From Snodgrassella gandavensis (GTDB lineage Bacteria; Pseudomonadota; Gammaproteobacteria; Burkholderiales; Neisseriaceae), in NCBI RefSeq assembly GCF_914768025.1, contig NZ_CAJZCE010000011.1:22361-86360 (forward strand): a DNA stretch of 64,000 nt, written 5' to 3'. The position numbers and the translations under genes were made by a program. Position 1 is the stretch's first letter. The number at the start of each line of letters is the position of its first letter. Of this stretch, positions 47,666 to 55,547 are shown in pieces. A model generated the notes under the pieces. That model did no database searches. It saw only the letters and a list, made by a program, of their open reading frames with translations, and had not been told where the DNA came from.

Positions 47666-48307
47666 TTAAATTGTTCTGGCTTTTTCCCACATTACAAATA
47701 CATTGTCCTGCTGAATTTGTAAAATGTTGGTCAGAAAATCCCACCATAACTCGTTTGTCAATGCAAAGCTTTGCGTTTCAAGAATATAATTGCGAATCTT
47801 GATTAATTCTATACCTGACATTGCATTTTCAGCAGCTTCAACCAGAGCTTGCTTATTTTTACCCAAGCTAATTTCCAACTGGGAAAGCATTTGCATGCGA
47901 GACAAAGTACCGGCAGTACTGCGTTTATTCTGTAAGCGTAACTGTGCTGCATCAGCTTTTTCTACCCAGCTATGGGCTTTCTCTGACCATTGATGGTAAA
48001 TATCAGGGCACGGCATGGTGGTAACAGTGGCAGGTAATATCCCCGGTTCATCTATTGCTACGACTTCTCCGGTTTCCTTGCTGTATACCGTTTCACCTCG
48101 ATGGTCTTCGATATACTGCCAGTTATCGCCTGTCCATTGTGCAATAAAGCCTTTTTTAATAGTCGGTTCTTCAGCCTGAATACACAGTCTGGGAATCAGA
48201 TAATGGCCATTATTTTCCAGAGGATCCAAGTCTGCTGTGGTCATGCCAACAAAGTAATTGTTTTCGTCAAGCTGGCATACAGGAATTGTGGGAGCATATA
48301 TTTTCAT
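47666..48307 (-). CDS. Tail fibre assembly chaperone (Tfa-like), cassette 2
   Basis: 213 aa, nearly identical over its first 175 residues to the cassette 1 chaperone at 33244-33885, with a different final 40 residues (FALTNELWWDFLTNIL...). It follows its fibre by 10 nt. The shared body and distinct end in two otherwise unrelated tails point to exchange of the fibre/chaperone unit and to tip-matched C-termini. Confidence 0.88.
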   Translation of the reverse strand: MKIYAPTIPVCQLDENNYFVGMTTADLDPLENNGHYLIPRLCIQAEEPTIKKGFIAQWTGDNWQYIEDHRGETVYSKETGEVVAIDEPGILPATVTTMPCPDIYHQWSEKAHSWVEKADAAQLRLQNKRSTAGTLSRMQMLSQLEISLGKNKQALVEAAENAMSGIELIKIRNYILETQSFALTNELWWDFLTNILQIQQDNVFVMWEKARTI

Positions 48308-48317
48308 TTTTTATTCC

Positions 48318-49199
48318 TTAAATTTTGATACAGGCTAAAAAGGCAATATTGTGAGGGCGTGTTTCATTGGCAGTTCGTGCAACATTATTAATTCCAGGGC
48401 CTAGCACACCAAAGCCCACGGACCATCCTTCTGCATGATCTAAAGGATTTCCCAAGCCAATCTCATTCATCGCCTTTATTTTGAATCCCCCTTCTATTAG
48501 TTCATATTTACGCCTTAGTTCTGCACGTTGGTATGTGAATCCTGCTGTCCAGTCTTGGACTGCATCGGACTGAGGGCTTGAGAAAATTCGTTTTGCATCT
48601 AATCCACGCCCATCATCCCAACCGCGTAAAAATTCTCCACGCAAATCCGGCAAATTAAATGTGGTTTTCCCGTCCCCTGCACCAAATCTAATGCCAATGG
48701 CTGCAAACAGATTGGCGTATAGTGTACGGGATACGGCTGCACCATTGGCTTTTAACCAGCCAACGGGTGCTGCATCCATGGCAAAATACATGACTGCACC
48801 TGCGGGCGTTGCATTAATATCTTGCGTCCCATCAAATGGCACACCATTAATTTTCCGAGGGTTATATAATTTAAAAGCTGATCCTGCATTGCCTGATGTA
48901 TTCTGATTACCGGGCTTGTTCACTCCGGGTAAATCAATATCTGCTGAACCATCAAATGCTACACCGCCCACTTTTCTGGCATCGGTTAGCCTGTCAGCAG
49001 TACGTGCTTTTTTGGCCAGTTCCGCATTTGCTGCCGTAGCCGATTTGTCCAGTTTATTGTCTTTTAACCATTTAGTCCGGTTGGCCAGCTGGCGAGTGGG
49101 CACATTATCAATACCATTCTCTCCGCCCAATACCGGATCGGATGTTTCCCATTGATAAATGCCTTCTTCCCAGAACGAAGTTTCTTTTAAATTTGCCAT
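48318..49199 (-). CDS. Tail fibre protein, collar type, cassette 2
   Basis: 293 aa. The N-terminus (MANLKETSFWEEGIYQWET) is of the P2/gpH attachment kind and unlike the cassette 1 fibres. From about residue 115 the protein becomes collar-type and very like them (GWLKANGAAVSRTLYANLFAAIG, FGAGDGKTTFNLPDLRGEF). It has a third, different tip and the same ACIKI end. So a P2-type anchor is joined to the fibre body shared with the Mu-type cassette. Confidence 0.87.
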   Translation of the reverse strand: MANLKETSFWEEGIYQWETSDPVLGGENGIDNVPTRQLANRTKWLKDNKLDKSATAANAELAKKARTADRLTDARKVGGVAFDGSADIDLPGVNKPGNQNTSGNAGSAFKLYNPRKINGVPFDGTQDINATPAGAVMYFAMDAAPVGWLKANGAAVSRTLYANLFAAIGIRFGAGDGKTTFNLPDLRGEFLRGWDDGRGLDAKRIFSSPQSDAVQDWTAGFTYQRAELRRKYELIEGGFKIKAMNEIGLGNPLDHAEGWSVGFGVLGPGINNVARTANETRPHNIAFLACIKI

Positions 49200-49200
49200 T

Positions 49201-49345
49201 AAGCAGTTCCTTTGTTAAATGAAGTTTCTTTTAAATTTGCTAATTAAGCAATTCCTTTGTTAAACGAGCCATCACGCTGCACCTGTCCATTGTGATACAG
49301 TAGTGCCTAGCTGGATTTGATGATATGCTTTCACTATCAACAAAG
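49201..49345 (-). repeat. Recombination scar: short copies of the gpI 3' end and fibre 5' end
   Basis: Read on the minus strand, this stretch holds HNGQVQRDGSFNKGIA-stop, then LANLKETSFNKGTA-stop, then the real fibre start. These are a degenerate copy of the end of the tail protein I gene (50561-50640) and of the first codons of the fibre, joined and partly repeated. It is the footprint of recombination between fibre modules. Confidence 0.8.
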
Positions 49346-49359
49346 AAGGGTAGTAAAAT

Positions 49360-49710
49360 ATGAAACAAATCTTATTTATTTTATGTTGCTGTATATCTTT
49401 CTCTGCTTGTGGAACCAGTACAAGCGGTCTTCCACAAAACTGTCAGGATGTTTTTAAGCGCTGGGATGAATTAATTGTTAAGCTTGAAGCTAACAGTAAT
49501 ATCCCCTCTTCCTATGTGCAGGATGAAAAATATGATCGCTCGCTTATACTGAATGCGGCTCGAAAAGCTGAGTCTCAAAAACAAGCAGGAATTTGCGAGT
49601 TTGCCAGACGTGCTGTTGATGAAAAATTGCAGGCATTAGCGTCAGGACCTGATGGCCTTAATGAGCACATCAAACAAGTGGAAATACGAAATAACCATAA
49701 ATATCAATAA
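49360..49710 (+). CDS. Small lipoprotein encoded antisense within the fibre locus
   Basis: 116 aa. The signal peptide MKQILFILCCCISFSAC ends in lipobox FSAC, Cys17. The mature part is helical and charged with two Cys (QNCQDVF, AGICEF), somewhat like DUF5339 periplasmic proteins (weak). It is the only plus-strand gene in the island and should have its own promoter. A role as a moron-like surface protein, self-protection factor or receptor mask is only a hypothesis. AAGAAGG upstream gives a ribosome site. Confidence 0.75.
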   Translation: MKQILFILCCCISFSACGTSTSGLPQNCQDVFKRWDELIVKLEANSNIPSSYVQDEKYDRSLILNAARKAESQKQAGICEFARRAVDEKLQALASGPDGLNEHIKQVEIRNNHKYQ

Positions 49711-49875
49711 ATTAAAAAGAATAAATCGTAATCTACACAGAGTACTAAAATTAATTACATCAATCCTGCCTCTTTATAAAACGCAATTTGTACTGGAAGT
49801 TATAACCTGCGGCTACACTGTTAACCACAGTACAGTACATATGCTTTCACTATCAACAAAGAAGAATAGTAAAAT

Positions 49876-50227
49876 ATGAAACAAGCCTTATTTATTTTAT
49901 GTTGCTGTATGTCTTTATCTGCTTGTGGAACCAGTATAAGTGGTCTTCCACAAAACTGTTAGGATGCATTTAAACGCTGGGATGAATTAACTGTTAAGCT
50001 TGAAGCTAACAGTAATATTCCCTCTTCACTATGTGCAGCAGGAAAAAGATGAACGCTCACGTATGCTGAAGTTAGCTCGAAAAATTGAAACCCAAAAACA
50101 AGCAGGAATTTGCGAGTTTGCCCGACGTGCTGTTGATGAAAAATTGCAGGCATTAGCTTCGGGTCCTGATGGTCTTAACGAGCATATTAAAAAAATGGAA
50201 ATAATGTATAACCGTAAATATGAATAA
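49876..50227 (+). pseudogene. Broken second copy of the small lipoprotein gene
   Basis: Starts MKQALFILCCCMSLSACGTS like the intact copy but has TAG where the intact gene has CAG after PQNC (position about 49960). A frameshift in the IPSS.. segment follows near 50030; the rest continues in another frame to a stop at 50227 (KQAGICEFARRAVDEKL identical to the intact copy). Confidence 0.88.
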
Positions 50228-50233
50228 ATTTAA

Positions 50234-50264
50234 AAGCACTCAATACAATCTGTATTGAGTGCTT
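50234..50264. terminator. Hairpin after the broken lipoprotein copy
   Basis: A perfect 13-bp stem (AAGCACTCAATAC / GTATTGAGTGCTT) with a 5-nt loop, flanked by AAATTTAA and AAATTTG, 7 nt after the stop. It is absent from the equivalent place of the left duplicate. Confidence 0.65.
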
Positions 50265-50271
50265 AAATTTG

Positions 50272-50561
50272 TTACATCATAAATCCTGCTGCTTCATAAA
50301 GCGCATTTTGTACAGGAGACTTATAACCTAAGGCTGCACTGTTAACCACAACACGGTACTGCCGTTGCCACGCAAAACACTAATCTAGTCTGAGGCATGT
50401 GCACCAGCCGTATCTAATGCGACTTTTATAAGCTCAGCCCATGAACTATAGTTTTTACTATAAAAAATCTCAAAAACAGCATGAACGCCGATCATGGCTG
50501 TACTGCTTTCCCATTGATAAACGCCTTTGTCCCAGAACAAAGTTTCTTTTAAACTTGCCAT
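50272..50561 (-). pseudogene. Collapsed tail fibre gene of cassette 2
   Basis: It begins with the fibre start (MASLKETLFWDKGVYQWESS), overlapping the tail protein I stop, as a true first fibre gene would. It then passes into a short degenerate middle (SSWAELIKVALDTAGAHAS, stop) and ends in another frame with VVNSAALGYKSPVQNALYEAAGFMM and a stop at 50272. The gene keeps both ends but has lost most of its body, so it is an older fibre replaced by the collar-type fibre at 48318. Confidence 0.8.
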
Positions 50562-51139
50562 TAAGCAGTTCCTTTATTAAACGAGCCATCGCGCTGTGCC
50601 TGTCCATTGTGTTGCAGCGGTACTGCGGTATAGTCCAGACTGGCCAGCACGCAACGCGCCGGCGCAAAAGCAGCCAGCGTATGCCGTAATAAAGCGGCCT
50701 GTTGATTGGTAATCGGTCTATTCAGCAAAATACGGTAATGTGCCCAGTAAGTATTATGTCCATGCACATATAAACCGGAGCGCTGAATATTGCCGTTGTG
50801 CTGTTGATGATTGAGCCCTTCAATAATGGTGATTTCACCAAAACCAAGACGGCGAACGATTTCTCTTAACGACCACGGTGTGCCCTTACTGCGGTGAAGT
50901 TCGTATGCTCCTTTTATCAGTTGGCGCTTGGCCTGATCGCTTTCTGCCAGCCAGTAACCATTTACGCCGAGAATACAATGGCTTTCAGCCAGTAGCTCAA
51001 GATGATCAGCCAGTACTAAATTTACCAGCCGTGGCATAAGCTGTGGTGTGCTGATCAGCTCCAGACGCAAGCCCAGCGTAGCCAGTGCCCGCAGGCGCTG
51101 ATCGCGCTCAATTACTGCGGCATAAGTCAGCTTAGCCAT
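50561..51139 (-). CDS. Tail protein I, P2 gpI-like
   Basis: 192 aa from the ATG at 51139 with GAGGAGG about 6 nt upstream. P2 gpI joins the baseplate wedge to the fibres. Family segments: ERDQRLRALATLG, LLAESHCILGVNGYWLAESD, KGTPWSLREIVRRLGFG, and RCVLASLDYTAV near the end. It overlaps the gpJ stop. A piece of its 3' end is copied at 49201-49345. Confidence 0.9.
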   Translation of the reverse strand: MAKLTYAAVIERDQRLRALATLGLRLELISTPQLMPRLVNLVLADHLELLAESHCILGVNGYWLAESDQAKRQLIKGAYELHRSKGTPWSLREIVRRLGFGEITIIEGLNHQQHNGNIQRSGLYVHGHNTYWAHYRILLNRPITNQQAALLRHTLAAFAPARCVLASLDYTAVPLQHNGQAQRDGSFNKGTA

Positions 51140-52277
51140 CCACAGCCTCCTCAGCAATGGTGAGGATTAAATTGTTGCAATGCGCCCAAGTATCGGCTGC
51201 AACTGTAGTCAGTTTAAGCTCTGGCGTGGCCACGTTATAGACACCGTCAACCTTTAATAAAGACTGAATCACCAGCGGTACCACATCCACCCCCAGCCGC
51301 TGTTCCTGACTGCTTTGATATTGCTGCCATGCAGCTTTGGCCGCAGCCAACACTGCCTGAGCATCAGCACCAACAAACAGAGTTAATGTTGCTGCAACCT
51401 GATAATTGAAAATTTTCGGTGCACGCACCACTACCTGATCACATAACGGGCGTACACGCTCATCAGACAGGGCTGTCTGTACTTGATGAATCAGCTCCAT
51501 TGATGGCAGACCGGTTTTAGTGAGTATGGTTACTGCCACCACGCCACCTAAGGGCATACCCTCTTTATCAGTATCGTTAGTCACATAAACATCAATAATG
51601 TCCTGACTGACTTGACGGGTAAAATACTCATAGGCGCCAACCGGACCGGCCACTGAAAATGATTCTGGTGCCAGCAGAATGCGTACCCGATAGGCATCAT
51701 CACTTTCAATATCCACACCACCACTTGAAGTGGTAATATTGCTAACTTTAACCTCTGCAATATCAGACAAATGGTCTGTTAAAGTATTAATCTGCCCGGC
51801 TGACCAGCCATTACCCACCACTCCGGTTGACTGACAGACAGCAACCAGCTCAATGTTGCTATTGGTAGCTGTAAGCAAGCCTGCTTCAATAGTGGCAAAT
51901 ATCAGCGCATCGACAGTGACTCTGGTTCCTTTTGGAATCACCACCTGTTCGTTACCGGCCAGTTTGGCCTGAAAACGCAGCGTTGTTTGTGCCGGCTGTG
52001 CCTGCAAGCGCGGGGTATGAACATCATCTCCGCACAAATCCAGCATCATGCCAGTAGCGAAGCGCACATGCTGCTGCCGGTAAGCTTCATTGACCTGTTG
52101 CCGAGTTAGTGCCTCGCGATAGGCATAGGTATTAATCAGTAAGCGCTCAATATGTGCCGGCTGTAATACCTTGCCAGTACGATTCTGGTAATCAGTTATC
52201 GTATCGGCCAGAATGGTTGCCAGATCATCTTCAACTATCTTTATATCCGCCCGCGCGAGCTTAGTTAAATCTGTCAT
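51132..52277 (-). CDS. Baseplate J protein, P2 gpJ-like
   Basis: 381 aa. Wedge protein with TDLTKLARADIKIVEDD, then an AGNEQVVIPKGTRVTVD segment, GGVDIESDDAYRVRILLAPE (the diagnostic J motif) and LKVDGVYNVATPEL. It overlaps gpW upstream by 4 nt and gpI downstream, giving a W-J-I set in the P2 order. Confidence 0.93.
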   Translation of the reverse strand: MTDLTKLARADIKIVEDDLATILADTITDYQNRTGKVLQPAHIERLLINTYAYREALTRQQVNEAYRQQHVRFATGMMLDLCGDDVHTPRLQAQPAQTTLRFQAKLAGNEQVVIPKGTRVTVDALIFATIEAGLLTATNSNIELVAVCQSTGVVGNGWSAGQINTLTDHLSDIAEVKVSNITTSSGGVDIESDDAYRVRILLAPESFSVAGPVGAYEYFTRQVSQDIIDVYVTNDTDKEGMPLGGVVAVTILTKTGLPSMELIHQVQTALSDERVRPLCDQVVVRAPKIFNYQVAATLTLFVGADAQAVLAAAKAAWQQYQSSQEQRLGVDVVPLVIQSLLKVDGVYNVATPELKLTTVAADTWAHCNNLILTIAEEAVDG

Positions 52278-52645
52278 TTACGTACCAATCCAATATTTGT
52301 TTGATAAATTTCACCTGCCACTTCCTCGGCTATACGCCAGTGAACTGTTATGGTTAACTCAGGTGTCTGACCAGCAAAGCTAACACGCTCTACCTCCACG
52401 CGCTTTTCCCAAGTCTGGATAGCCAGAATCACCTCTCGCGTCACACCGGGAATAAATACATCCTCGGGCGTATCCAGATAATCCAGATGGCTGGAACCAA
52501 AAGTCGGGCGGGTCACGTCGGTACCCTTGCGCGTCATCAAAATATTCAAAATACATTGATTAATATCATCAATGCCCGTGACAATATCGCAGCCACATTC
52601 CAGTGGTGCTAACTGCCAGTGGCGAGTGCGCGGTGTAATTGTCAT
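52274..52645 (-). CDS. Baseplate wedge protein, P2 gpW (T4 gp25-like)
   Basis: 123 aa from the ATG at 52645, GGAAAAG upstream. It has the gp25-family core: INQCILNILMTRKGTDVTRPTFGS, LDYLDT and REVILAIQTWEKRVEVERV. This protein starts sheath polymerisation at the baseplate. An intrinsic terminator lies just before it. Confidence 0.92.
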   Translation of the reverse strand: MTITPRTRHWQLAPLECGCDIVTGIDDINQCILNILMTRKGTDVTRPTFGSSHLDYLDTPEDVFIPGVTREVILAIQTWEKRVEVERVSFAGQTPELTITVHWRIAEEVAGEIYQTNIGLVRK

Positions 52646-52662
52646 AGTGCTTTTCCAGTAAT

Positions 52663-52690
52663 AAAAAATCCCTGCCATCAATGACAGGGA
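52663..52690 (-). terminator. Intrinsic terminator inside tail operon 2, between V and W
   Basis: A stem of 9 positions with one mismatch (TCCCTGtCA / TGgCAGGGA, minus strand), a 4-nt loop and TTTTTT, between two co-directional genes. It should lower expression of W-J-I and the fibres relative to upstream genes. Confidence 0.75.
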
Positions 52691-52725
52691 CGAAAATTGG
52701 GTTTGAATAAGCTGTTAGCAGAACA

Positions 52726-53355
52726 TCAGTTTGGTGTACCAGTATTACCACCCGAAGTCAGGTCAGGATGAGTATGACTCTTAAGACTTTTACCATCTGC
52801 CACCACATCACCGTCTTTAACCTTAATCGTGCCAGCAATCGATGCGGCAGCAATACCGCCGCCAGAACCAGCCATACCACCCTGATAGGTTAACTTTCCC
52901 TGCACCAGTAAGCTACCAGTGGCTGTAGTGGATGGTGCATCAAGCGTAATATCACTGGCTTTAACCAATACCGTATCTGCTTGCACCACCACTGTACCGC
53001 TGGTCTGAACACAAACCTCGCCACTTTTACGATCATGGCTGATTACCGTACCATTGCTAAACTGTTTCATCCACATATCATTGCTCTGTGCCGGTGCGGT
53101 ATCACTCTGATTATACAAAGCACCCAGTACCACCCCACTCTCACCCCGGGCATCCAGAATACACGCCACCAGTTCACCCACATCGGGCAAAGAATAAAAA
53201 CAGTTTCCACCAGCGGCAGCAGTAAGCATGGGCAGCCAGTCTGTATGCATATTCTCCAGTGCCGGAATATTCACTTTAAGCATATGCTTGCCGGCATCAA
53301 GGGCTTCCACAAGGCCAAACTGCAAGGTTGCCCCAAATTCATACAGTTTCTGCAT
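52726..53355 (-). CDS. Baseplate spike protein, P2 gpV-like
   Basis: 209 aa from the ATG at 53355 (MQKLYEFGATLQFGLVEA). It has the OB fold (LPDVGELVACILDARGESGVVLGALYN family block), then a beta-helix and an end with SHTHPDL, the HxH iron site of the spike apex. The tail tip of cassette 2. It overlaps the end of the hub gene upstream. Confidence 0.92.
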   Translation of the reverse strand: MQKLYEFGATLQFGLVEALDAGKHMLKVNIPALENMHTDWLPMLTAAAGGNCFYSLPDVGELVACILDARGESGVVLGALYNQSDTAPAQSNDMWMKQFSNGTVISHDRKSGEVCVQTSGTVVVQADTVLVKASDITLDAPSTTATGSLLVQGKLTYQGGMAGSGGGIAAASIAGTIKVKDGDVVADGKSLKSHTHPDLTSGGNTGTPN

Positions 53356-54439
53356 GTTTTTCCCCCGTATCTGCATCATCAGCAATGTATTCAATCATGT
53401 TAATTTCCAGAGACGTGGTATAACCAGCACTGCGGCTTAAATTGTGGCTTGCCTGCTTAATCTGATAATTTCCCGACATTTTGCCATAACCGCTCAAGCG
53501 GATAATCTGGCCGGCCACCAGCTTCACATTGCCTAACAGCTCCAGACTACTGGTTACCTGACACTGACGCGCATCAGTAAGTGCAGCATCTGCACGTGCA
53601 GTGAGCTGTTGTTGCGATTCCCCTTTGTTGGCCACAATTTTCAACATATCACCACTTGCGCCCAGCTTACTTTGCGGTCGCAACGGCTGCCCCTTTCGCT
53701 TGACCGTACGCACCTGTTTGGCTTTGGTATCATAACCACAAGCCACCACCTCGTCTGGAACACCTTTAAGCTGATCACGAAAACTTGCAGACTCAACATC
53801 TTCCGGCAGCAATACCAACACCGGTTCCTGTGCCGTTAATTCCGTATTGGCAATAAAAGCTAAAGTCTGGTCGACAATTTTAAAAGTATAGCCAAACTGC
53901 TTTGCCAACCGTGCCAGAAATTCCACATCACTTTCCTGATACTGAGTAATACGTTCAATCTCCAGATTGGCAATCGGATTTTTGAGCACCAACTGTAATC
54001 GCGCAGCTACCAGCTGCACAATTTTTTCCAGAGTCGTTTTCTCATATGCTCTGGGCTGCAAAGTGCGACTGGCACGGCTAATCCCCGTGGATAAAGCCTT
54101 CAGGGTAATCACATTGGGCTTGAACGCATAATCAATATCAGCAATCTCAAAATTGCCCAGATTCACCATACCGGTAAACTGGTCTCCCAGCGTGAACGAC
54201 AGCATATCGCCCTGATTCGGATACCAGCTACGCAACCATCTGCCATCCGTATCCTCAAACGATACCGACAGCTCATCCGACTGCTCACCCAGATAATCCG
54301 TATAATTGATACTGAGCAGATAAGGCTTGATTGCCAGAGTAATGTCTTTTTTTTCGTAGCCTATAGTGAAATCCGGCATCGTAACCGGATGGGTTCGTTC
54401 CAAAGCGGATACTCCCGTCAGCAGGCTCAACGCATCCAT
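53339..54439 (-). CDS. Late control protein D / baseplate hub, P2 gpD-like
   Basis: 366 aa, with AGGAGG at ideal spacing. It begins with a PDFTIGYEKKDIT segment and has YTDYLGEQSDELSVSFEDTDGRW, typical of phage late control D proteins, which form the hub under the spike. A central LysM-like region has QYQESDVEFLARLAKQFGYTF. It overlaps the gpX stop by 13 nt. Confidence 0.92.
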   Translation of the reverse strand: MDALSLLTGVSALERTHPVTMPDFTIGYEKKDITLAIKPYLLSINYTDYLGEQSDELSVSFEDTDGRWLRSWYPNQGDMLSFTLGDQFTGMVNLGNFEIADIDYAFKPNVITLKALSTGISRASRTLQPRAYEKTTLEKIVQLVAARLQLVLKNPIANLEIERITQYQESDVEFLARLAKQFGYTFKIVDQTLAFIANTELTAQEPVLVLLPEDVESASFRDQLKGVPDEVVACGYDTKAKQVRTVKRKGQPLRPQSKLGASGDMLKIVANKGESQQQLTARADAALTDARQCQVTSSLELLGNVKLVAGQIIRLSGYGKMSGNYQIKQASHNLSRSAGYTTSLEINMIEYIADDADTGEKHAETV

Positions 54440-54648
54440 GGTGGCATATCCTCCTGCGCTGTATGCGTATCCGACTGTATGACAGGGATCAGTACCGTCA
54501 GATTGGCAGCAAACTGTTCAGCCAGTGGTAAATGTGGATTAGCAGCAATCAGCCGGTCAAGCATCGTGGCGTCACCATAGTATTTATGTGCAATCAAATC
54601 CCAGCGATCCCCTTCACAGGTCTGGTATTGCAAAACTGAATCAACCAT
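54427..54648 (-). CDS. Tail protein X, P2 gpX-like
   Basis: 73 aa with a LysM-like fold: CEGDRWDLIAHKYYGDATMLDRLIAANPHL is the family signature (only part is quoted). It probably acts in joining hub and tube and follows gpU by 2 nt. Confidence 0.9.
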   Translation of the reverse strand: MVDSVLQYQTCEGDRWDLIAHKYYGDATMLDRLIAANPHLPLAEQFAANLTVLIPVIQSDTHTAQEDMPPWMR

Positions 54649-54650
54649 AA

Positions 54651-55547
54651 TCAGGCCTCATCCTTTCTGGCAGCCAGCCATGCCGTTAACGACTGAGCGC
54701 CGGTAGTTGCATTGCTAATACTGTCCTCTACCATGGATAACAGTTTTTCACTGTTATCCAGCCAATCTCCCCACTCACCACTGTCATAACCACTTTGTAT
54801 TAAATTCACACATTCTTTCAGCTGATGCGCAGCCTGGCCGGTATATGACAAAAAATCTGCCGCACCGGAAAGATTACCAAACCATGTACCTACCTCAGGC
54901 AAGGTATTCAGCTTGCTTAGCGTCTGGCCGCCAACAGCCAGCGCATCGGCAATCATACCCAGCCAGCCAGAAGTATTATGTTGCACGGTACGCGCACACG
55001 TAATCAGATTCTGAATTTCAGTGACATTCTGCTCAACAGCATGATAAATACGCACCCCAGTCTGTACCGCCGCTGAAACCTTGTTAACTGCCCCTTTAAT
55101 CGAATCCGGCATAAAAGAAAGCAACGGATTCTGACCCGTCATGATGCCCGGTGTTGGTAATGGATTGTTCGGATCACCAACAAACTCAAGTAGCTCAACA
55201 CTGATTTCACGTGCGGCGGTACGCCCTTGTGCATCTTGAATCAGAGTAGTACTACTCAACTGCTGAATCACAAACCAGCCAACAAAACGCCCCGAACCAA
55301 ACACCAGCGCCAGAGCCTGCTGTGCTTCCTTGGCCTGAATCAATGCAGTATAGGCACTATCCGGATTACTCAGCTTCCAGTGCAGCAACATACCAAAACG
55401 GATGGTGGTCAAATCATTGCCGGTAGCCTGTAGGCGCGGACGACCGGCTAACACATCATGTTTGGCAAAAACAGCACCATGCGTTTCTTCATAACTGCTG
55501 AAACTATCCAACACTTCAAAGCGAATATCTCCTAGCATTGCATACAT
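54651..55547 (-). CDS. Tail protein U, P2 gpU-like, with C-terminal extension
   Basis: 298 aa. The first 135 residues are gpU (MLGDIRFEVLDSFSSYEETHG, then FGSGRFVGWFVIQQLSS). The remaining 160 residues are an extra helical domain not found in the 160-aa P2 protein, ending SLTAWLAARKDEA. Enlarged gpU proteins occur in some P2-like tails. The start overlaps the tape-measure stop by one nt. Confidence 0.87.
   Translation of the reverse strand: MYAMLGDIRFEVLDSFSSYEETHGAVFAKHDVLAGRPRLQATGNDLTTIRFGMLLHWKLSNPDSAYTALIQAKEAQQALALVFGSGRFVGWFVIQQLSSTTLIQDAQGRTAAREISVELLEFVGDPNNPLPTPGIMTGQNPLLSFMPDSIKGAVNKVSAAVQTGVRIYHAVEQNVTEIQNLITCARTVQHNTSGWLGMIADALAVGGQTLSKLNTLPEVGTWFGNLSGAADFLSYTGQAAHQLKECVNLIQSGYDSGEWGDWLDNSEKLLSMVEDSISNATTGAQSLTAWLAARKDEA

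Larger units (their letters stand above)
49336..50350. repeat. Tandem duplication (two ~500-bp units) carrying a lipoprotein gene and fibre 3' remnant
   Basis: Two direct units, about 49336-49835 and 49836-50350. Each begins with ATGCTTTCACTATCAACAAA, carries the lipoprotein frame on the plus strand, and is followed by a minus-strand remnant of a fibre C-terminus (VVNSVAAGY in the left unit, VVNSAALGYKSPVQNALYEA in the right). The units have diverged: left lipoprotein intact with ruined fibre end, right lipoprotein broken with better fibre end. Confidence 0.8.
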
